Origin: JARRNJ01 sp037385045
GTDB taxonomy: Bacteria > Pseudomonadota > Gammaproteobacteria > JASBUN01
Length of the DNA stretch: 19,046 bases
NCBI GenBank assembly: GCA_037385045.1
Contig: JARRNJ010000047.1
Coordinates: forward strand, 1 to 19,046
Direction of reading: 5' to 3'
The notes below the pieces were generated by a model, which made no database searches, was not told the DNA's origin, and saw only the letters and a program-made list of their open reading frames with translations. Made by a program: the position numbers and the translations under genes. Shown here one piece after another: positions 15,136 to 19,046 of the stretch. Each line of letters starts with the position of its first letter. Within the stretch, counting starts at the first letter, position 1.

Positions 15136-15876
15136 TCAGCTCCCCCATCGGGCGGCGATCTGATAGACCGCCTTTTCGATGCATTCACGAAGCGCACGGT
15201 CAACGCCTTCCTTGCGCCCGTGGTTGACGCTGACGTCGGCACCGTGCAGGTCGCTGTGGGTGAAGCTCTGAACGAACGACCCGATGCCCGACACGCTGGC
15301 GCCGCCCTGCTTGACCGCGCGCCGCACGTCGACGGCGTCCAACACGGCGCCCGTATGCGCGTCGACAACCCTCACGTCCACCGCGATGACCGCCTGCTGC
15401 CGGCTGGTCTCCACGCCCAGGCCGCGCAGGGTGGCACCGACGCCGGTGTTGGAGGCGTCGGCATTGGCTTCACTCACCGTGCCCTCGAAAATGTAGTCGG
15501 CGCCGGTCAACGCGGACTGCGCCGTGCTGCCGGTGGTCATCCCCTGCGCGTTCATCTGCTTTTCGCGCAGCACGCCTTCGCTGAGGCGCTGGCGCTCGAG
15601 CACGGCGAAGCGGTGGGACTTCACCAGGGCGGTGGTGAACATATCCGTGGCTGCCTGGGCGGCTACTTCGGGGACGCTGCTGGAGAATCGGTAAATGGTC
15701 ACCGTCTTCGCCGGACCGCGCTGCGGCGGCAGACTGGACAACTGCTGGCTGGTCGCCGAGTTGTCGACCTTTGGCTGGCTCGAGGCCATGCAGCCGGTCA
15801 CGCTCAGGCTGACGACCGCCGCGACCAATATGGATCCCGACAGCCGCCTGGACAGGTGCACGAGTTTGTAAGTCAT
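15136..15876 (-). CDS. CsgG/HfaB-like lipoprotein
   Basis: The protein has 246 residues from the ATG at 15876. The ribosome binding site AGAGGTGG lies just upstream, and a GTG at 15885 would leave no spacing. The lipobox is VTGC (Cys29). The body has the CsgG pattern: a beta strand after the lipid anchor (TVTIYRFSSSVPEVAAQAATDMFTTALVKSHRFAVLERQRLSEGVLREKQM), then TGADYIFEGTVSEA and strands matching the periplasmic domain. CsgG forms an outer-membrane nonameric secretion pore for curli subunits; HfaB anchors holdfast. No curlin-type CsgA/CsgB or CsgEF partner is seen here, so an export or structural role in a different envelope complex is more likely. The gene is second in the set; the unrelated 15921-16526 gene precedes it by 44 bp. 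Confidence 0.85.
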   Translation of the reverse strand: MTYKLVHLSRRLSGSILVAAVVSLSVTGCMASSQPKVDNSATSQQLSSLPPQRGPAKTVTIYRFSSSVPEVAAQAATDMFTTALVKSHRFAVLERQRLSEGVLREKQMNAQGMTTGSTAQSALTGADYIFEGTVSEANADASNTGVGATLRGLGVETSRQQAVIAVDVRVVDAHTGAVLDAVDVRRAVKQGGASVSGIGSFVQSFTHSDLHGADVSVNHGRKEGVDRALRECIEKAVYQIAARWGS

Positions 15877-15920
15877 TGGTTCCACCTCTATCTGCGTTGA
15901 GTTAACTGTCTTGCCTGCCG

Positions 15921-16526
15921 CTAGTCCGCCAGCAACCTAACGAACTGACGATCGGTGACGACAGCGCCGGTCATGATCACGACCTCGAGCCGGTCCGCGT
16001 CGCGACCGGGTGTACCGAGCGCTGTCAGCGGCACCTCGAGGATCGCCGTCTGGTTCAGGCTCACCTCGCGCTGGTAACGCCCCAACAGGCGAACCCCTGG
16101 GGGCAGACCGCCTGCCGTTTCACCCGGGACCGTCGCCGAGGGGGGGCGTGTCGGCTGGCGCACGCCGGCTGCGCCGGGCACCGACCAGCGGCCGCGCGCC
16201 ACCGGCCGGCCGCCGGCTGCCGGCCCGCGCCAACCGGGCGTCGCGGTTGCAGGCCCGCTCGCGTCCCGACCCACGCTCCGAGGCACCCGCGGCGTCATCC
16301 AGCGGCCGAAAATACGTACCGGAATCCGTCCCGGCAGCCCGACGTTGTGCAGGCTGAGCTTCAGGTACCGGGCGTGTGCCGCCGGTACGCGGCGCCGGGC
16401 CGGGACGATTACGGCACGACCGATGGTCCATTGCGGCCCGCGACCGAACGCCCAGGACGCCGGTGCCGCCAGCACCATGGCGCCCGCAAACAGCAGCCAG
16501 GATCTTCTCGTCAACCGTTGCCTCAT
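15921..16526 (-). CDS. Small exported protein, first gene of the seven-gene set
   Basis: The protein has 201 residues. The signal peptide is RRSWLLFAGAMVLAAPASWAFG. I do not recognise the family. Two hydrophobic, beta-strand-rich blocks flank a Pro/Gly/Arg-rich disordered middle: WTIGRAVIVPARRRVPAAHARYLKLSLHNVG at about 32-62, and REVSLNQTAILEVPLTALGTPGRDADRLEVVIMTGAVVTDRQFVRLL at about 152-199. The N-terminus could be tail-anchored or exported by Tat or Sec; an RR pair precedes the hydrophobic core but without the full twin-arginine consensus. The start has AAGG about 10 nt upstream. It is first after the sigma-54 promoter at 16641-16656, with a leader of about 104 nt. Confidence 0.75.
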   Translation of the reverse strand: MRQRLTRRSWLLFAGAMVLAAPASWAFGRGPQWTIGRAVIVPARRRVPAAHARYLKLSLHNVGLPGRIPVRIFGRWMTPRVPRSVGRDASGPATATPGWRGPAAGGRPVARGRWSVPGAAGVRQPTRPPSATVPGETAGGLPPGVRLLGRYQREVSLNQTAILEVPLTALGTPGRDADRLEVVIMTGAVVTDRQFVRLLAD

Positions 16527-16640
16527 GCGCTCGTACCTTCGTGCACGGACCGGGGCCGTACGCGGCGAAGCCGCTGTGGCTGTGGTGTGCGCATATCACC
16601 CCGGCAGATCCCGCGTGTCGTTCTTACCGGCAGCTCCGTG

Positions 16641-16656
16641 GCAAGCTCCGTGCCAA
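16641..16656 (-). promoter_or_regulatory. Sigma-54 (-24/-12) promoter of the seven-gene set
   Basis: On the minus strand TTGGCACGGAGCTTGC matches the consensus at every conserved position, with GG (16654-16653) and GC (16642-16641) 10 bases apart. Transcription would start near 16630. Confidence 0.9.
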
Positions 16657-16724
16657 ACCACCGGAGCGGGAAAACTTGCCGCTCGAACAAATCGTTGCGC
16701 GTGAACGCTGGCCGGGACCAACGG

Positions 16725-16755
16725 TGCGAATGTGAAATAATTGCGAATATGAAAT
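16725..16755. promoter_or_regulatory. Candidate activator sites of the seven-gene set
   Basis: Two near-identical direct repeats (TGCGAATGTGAAAT and TGCGAATATGAAAT) with a 17-bp period. AATTGCG (16739-16745) overlaps the second and is centred 88-89 bp upstream of the -24 GG, nearly the same distance as the identical 7-mer at the other minus-strand sigma-54 promoter. Confidence 0.5.
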
Positions 16756-16923
16756 CCGCCTGCGGATTCATCCCCACAGACAAAAGCGGCCGTATCGATT
16801 TCATGCCGATGGCCCACACCGTGGCGCGACACGCAACCGGCAAACAGGCAGGCGAAGCGAACCGGGAAGACACGGACATGAGGAAAGGGCCGATGCAGAC
16901 CTGAACGCAGCTGCGCGAAACAG

Positions 16924-16956
16924 TCGATCCCGCGCCCCACCGGAACGCGGGATCGA
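16924..16956 (-). terminator. Rho-independent-like terminator of the 16972 gene
   Basis: Arms TCGATCCCGCG (16924-16934) and CGCGGGATCGA (16946-16956) form a perfect 11-bp GC-rich stem with an 11-nt loop, 15 bp after the stop codon. On the minus strand the sequence CTGTTTCG follows, a weak T tract. Confidence 0.65.
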
Positions 16957-16971
16957 ACCGATGTGCAACCG

Positions 16972-18471
16972 CTACATACGCTCCACCTTCACATAGATGG
17001 TGTAGTCGCCGCGCAGACGCGTGGAGTCGCGGTACTGGATCTCCAGCACGCCGTTGCCCTTGCCGAAGTTGCTTTGCAGGATGTGTTCGGCGGTATCGTA
17101 GGTGAGTCTGATGATGGTCGGCTTGAAGGACTGATGCCCTTTGCTGTCCTCCTGCAGACCGATGGGCCGGGTGGCCGCGTGGCCCAGCACCTTGGCGAGC
17201 TCATTGCTGCGCAGCACGCCCCAAGCCGCGTTGGCGCCGTCGACGAACGGCTTGCTCGCACCCCCGGTCAGGGTGTTCACGATCGGCCCCGCCGCCTTGT
17301 TCAGCCGCTGCTCAAGAGCCGCCCAGTCGCGAAGCAGCATGTCACCGCCGGCTTCATCCCACTCCCAGATGGTCGGCACGATCAACACCCCGCCGCCGCC
17401 TTGGGTCAGGGTGCCCTGCCACACCAGCTCGGGAGCGCGGTCATCGTAGGCGCGTCCGCGGAATTGCCAGGGACGGCTGTTGGGGTACTGGTCGCCCGTG
17501 GCCAGCCCCCCGGGCGGCCCGCCCATGAATGTCTTCGCCGTGCCCGCATGGACGCGCCCCCTCCAGCCGTTGGTATCGCCCATGACCCGGGAGCGGGGGT
17601 CGGAGCTGGCAATCACCTGGCCCTGCGGGCCGACTTCGGTGACGTGGGTAAGCAGAAAGTCCTCGTCCCCTTTGCCGTCGTGATTCGACGCGTCATCCCA
17701 GGTCTGTTGGTTAACCGTGAAGCCAGTCACGATGACCCTGAATCTGGCCTTCGCGCTACCGCCGGACGAGCGCGACGTCGGCGCCGATGACGCCGGCGGC
17801 GAGGAGGCCCGAGGGGATGAGGCGGGCGGTGACGCAGAACCCGCGCTGGCAACGCTGGTGCCGCCTGGAACCGCGGCGAGGCGCTCCGACGCCACGAAGT
17901 TGCTGCGGCCCGAGGCCTGCCCGGGAGTGAACGCGGTCATCACCTCCGCGCTGATCTGGCTGCCGTTGCGGCGCAGGATCAAGGTGGTGGCTCCGTTCGA
18001 GTGCCGGAACACCGCGCTCAACGCCACCGGCTGGCGGGCATTGACCGCACTCCCGTAGGCAACCGCCGTCACGTTGCCCCAGTCGCAGTCCCGGGGATGA
18101 CAGCTACCCCAGGCATGCACGCGGTAGCGGCTGCCCGAACGCGCAATGTCGACCCGTGTGAGCCCCCGGGCGTTGCGGTTGACGTTGCGCCAACTGCCGG
18201 CAAAGCCCGAGCGGTTGGCCGCAGGGACGGGGCGGGTCGGACGGATCGTATGTGTTGCGGGACGGGATACGGTCGGCGCGCGCCAGGCAGGAGCCCGACC
18301 GGCGGGCGTCTGCAGGTGCCAGAGATTGGGGCTGGCGTCCGCCGTCGCGTAACAACCCGCAATCACCATACCCAGCCCCATGCACACCGCCCGTATCTTC
18401 GTGGACGTACCGCCGGCGCTGCGGTGGCTCTGCCGGCGTGCGCACGTCGTGCGCAGGTCGTTTCGGTTCAT
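16972..18471 (-). CDS. Secreted protein with CHPxDCDWG-type N-terminal domain, function unknown
   Basis: The protein has 499 residues from the ATG at 18471, which has AAGGAGAG about 7 nt upstream. The N-terminus has a long basic n-region, then MGLGMVIAGCYATADAS. Either the lipobox IAGC or signal peptidase I after ADA is possible. Residues about 92-140 (GSWRNVNRNARGLTRVDIARSG ... VHAWGSCHPRDCDWGNVTAVAYG) resemble a small domain seen in secreted bacterial proteins of unknown function, with conserved Trp, Asn and the CHPxDCDWG signature. A Ser/Pro/Ala-rich linker (about 206-240) precedes a second domain (about 245-499) I do not recognise. It contains DDASNHDGKGDEDFLL, a possible Asp-rich, calcium-binding-like stretch, and closes with the beta strand GDYTIYVKVERM. 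It is monocistronic behind a sigma-54 promoter. Confidence 0.8.
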   Translation of the reverse strand: MNRNDLRTTCARRQSHRSAGGTSTKIRAVCMGLGMVIAGCYATADASPNLWHLQTPAGRAPAWRAPTVSRPATHTIRPTRPVPAANRSGFAGSWRNVNRNARGLTRVDIARSGSRYRVHAWGSCHPRDCDWGNVTAVAYGSAVNARQPVALSAVFRHSNGATTLILRRNGSQISAEVMTAFTPGQASGRSNFVASERLAAVPGGTSVASAGSASPPASSPRASSPPASSAPTSRSSGGSAKARFRVIVTGFTVNQQTWDDASNHDGKGDEDFLLTHVTEVGPQGQVIASSDPRSRVMGDTNGWRGRVHAGTAKTFMGGPPGGLATGDQYPNSRPWQFRGRAYDDRAPELVWQGTLTQGGGGVLIVPTIWEWDEAGGDMLLRDWAALEQRLNKAAGPIVNTLTGGASKPFVDGANAAWGVLRSNELAKVLGHAATRPIGLQEDSKGHQSFKPTIIRLTYDTAEHILQSNFGKGNGVLEIQYRDSTRLRGDYTIYVKVERM

Positions 18472-18532
18472 GATCTCTCTCCTTTTGTGCCCGCCATCGA
18501 GGACGGTTGCCGTTATTCCGGTCAAAAGCATG

Positions 18533-18548
18533 GCAACAGCCGTGCCAA
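18533..18548 (-). promoter_or_regulatory. Sigma-54 (-24/-12) promoter of the secreted-protein gene
   Basis: On the minus strand TTGGCACGGCTGTTGC fits the consensus perfectly, with GG (18546-18545) and GC (18534-18533) 10 bases apart. The predicted start is near 18521, about 50 nt before the ATG at 18471. Confidence 0.9.
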
Positions 18549-18575
18549 CCGGCGGGAACAGAAGAAGGCTTTCCG

Positions 18576-18588
18576 GATCAATGCATTA
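18576..18588. promoter_or_regulatory. IHF-like site between activator site and sigma-54 promoter
   Basis: GATCAATGCATTA matches the IHF consensus WATCAR-N4-TTR at 12 of 13 positions (only the first W differs). It lies about 30 bp upstream of the -24 GG and 36 bp from the candidate activator dyad. Confidence 0.5.
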
Positions 18589-18623
18589 CTGGCGCGGAAC
18601 GAGCGTTCACCGGTTTCTGCATT

Positions 18624-18642
18624 CGCAAGAATTGCGTTCTTG
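18624..18642. promoter_or_regulatory. Candidate activator dyad of the secreted-protein gene
   Basis: CGCAA-GAA-TTGCG (18624-18636) is a perfect dyad. It overlaps a second dyad, CAAGAA-TTGCG-TTCTTG (18626-18642). The embedded AATTGCG (18630-18636) is centred about 88 bp upstream of the -24 GG. Confidence 0.5.
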
Positions 18643-19003
18643 AATTTCAGTCTTGCAAGCGAACGCCGAGGTGAGCATCAGCTTGGGGTGTTACGGTGCT
18701 GCGCACGGGGACCGCGATCGGGCCGTGTCCCCGATACCGGTGGAAGTAACCGAACCATGAATAGCCGATTGCCGCGTGCACGCGGGTTTTGCATGCCGCA
18801 GGGTCGAATCGGCACGCAACAGGCGTGCGGCGGGACATGCCTGGAGCGGATCACCAGCCCTGGAGCGGAACCGCGGATGCGGCACCCGCCTTGCCCATCA
18901 CGCCGCACAGTGCTGCTGCGCCGCGCAACCGGCGTAACACCGCGGTCCGCGACAAACGGGAGCCGGGCAGGGTGGCCAATCGTGGTAGTCTCTGCCTCTC
19001 CAT

Positions 19004-19032
19004 GGTGGATGCGCTGCGCTTATCCACCCTAC
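19004..19032. repeat. Third REP-like element
   Basis: It begins GGTGGATGCGCTGCGCTT and ends ATCCACCCTAC, a palindrome in the same orientation as copy A at 4407. No inverted partner is visible before the window edge; one could lie beyond it. Confidence 0.75.
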
Positions 19033-19046
19033 AAAAATTCCCGGCC

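Larger units (their letters stand above)
16527..16971. other. Gene-free promoter region between the last gene and the seven-gene set
   Basis: About 445 bases hold no supported gene. From right to left on the minus strand it contains the terminator-like hairpin of the 16972 gene, a stem-loop near 16749-16771 (ATCCGC-CT-GCGGAT core), the direct repeats TGCGAATGTGAAAT (16725-16738) and TGCGAATATGAAAT (16742-16755) 17 bp apart, and the sigma-54 promoter at 16641-16656. Confidence 0.65.
18549..19003. other. Gene-free region upstream of the secreted-protein gene
   Basis: No gene is supported to the right of the promoter. Besides the IHF-like and activator sites there is an 11-bp direct repeat, CCTGGAGCGGA, at 18840-18850 and 18859-18869 (19-bp period). 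Otherwise I see nothing of note before the REP-like copy at the edge. Confidence 0.6.

Noticed and set aside
13950..15368. 472-residue minus-strand frame across three genes of the set
   Set aside because: It is Arg/Ala-rich, has no domain and overlaps the CsgG-like and following genes, which have signal peptides and start signals.
18687..18702. Possible plus-strand sigma-54 site (TGGGGTGTTACGGTGC region)
   Set aside because: Only GG-N10-GC fits; the -24 and -12 boxes are otherwise poor and no gene follows.

Overview
The window is GC-rich and gene-dense. It carries Gram-negative envelope proteins (outer-membrane lipoproteins, an OmpA-type peptidoglycan-binding protein, a CsgG-like lipoprotein), sigma-54 promoters, a sigma-54 activator and REP-like palindromes. 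Together these suggest a gamma- or betaproteobacterium; the genus cannot be named from sequence alone. No tRNA, rRNA, CRISPR array, transposase or phage gene was seen.

Layout, left to right. At 1-344 (minus) is the start of an exported retropepsin-like aspartic protease that runs off the left edge. A gene-free region of about 0.6 kb holds a sigma-54 promoter for a small BON-domain lipoprotein (1047-1367). It is followed by a lipoprotein of the phospholipase D/cardiolipin synthase family (1487-2881) and, behind a second sigma-54-type promoter, an OmpA-family protein (3317-4042). From 4043 to 4718 there is no gene, but there is a nine-unit 18-bp tandem array, an inverted pair of REP-like elements and other palindromes.

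Two large regulators follow on the minus strand: a membrane-anchored sigma-54 activator with a periplasmic sensor region and HAMP linker (4719-6641), and a 1078-residue STAND ATPase with a C-terminal winged helix and BTAD domain (6784-10020). Further right on the minus strand is a tight seven-gene set of exported or membrane proteins (transcribed 16526 to 10326): a small exported protein, a CsgG-like lipoprotein, a protein with a possible carbohydrate-binding-like fold, a PASTA-domain protein, a Yip1-type membrane protein, a DUF4412-like protein and a coiled-coil exported protein. Last is a 499-residue secreted protein (16972-18471). The seven-gene set and the last gene each start from a near-perfect sigma-54 promoter.

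The main discovery candidate is a local sigma-54 envelope regulon. Four -24/-12 promoters (955-970, 3205-3220, 16641-16656, 18533-18548) precede four envelope units. Two of them carry the same 7-mer (AATTGCG) about 88 bp upstream of the -24 element. Related CGCAAT sites lie at the ompA-like promoter and in the leader of the activator gene itself. Matches to the IHF consensus lie just upstream of two promoters. I infer that the membrane-bound activator senses an envelope signal and switches on these genes; this is not proven by sequence.
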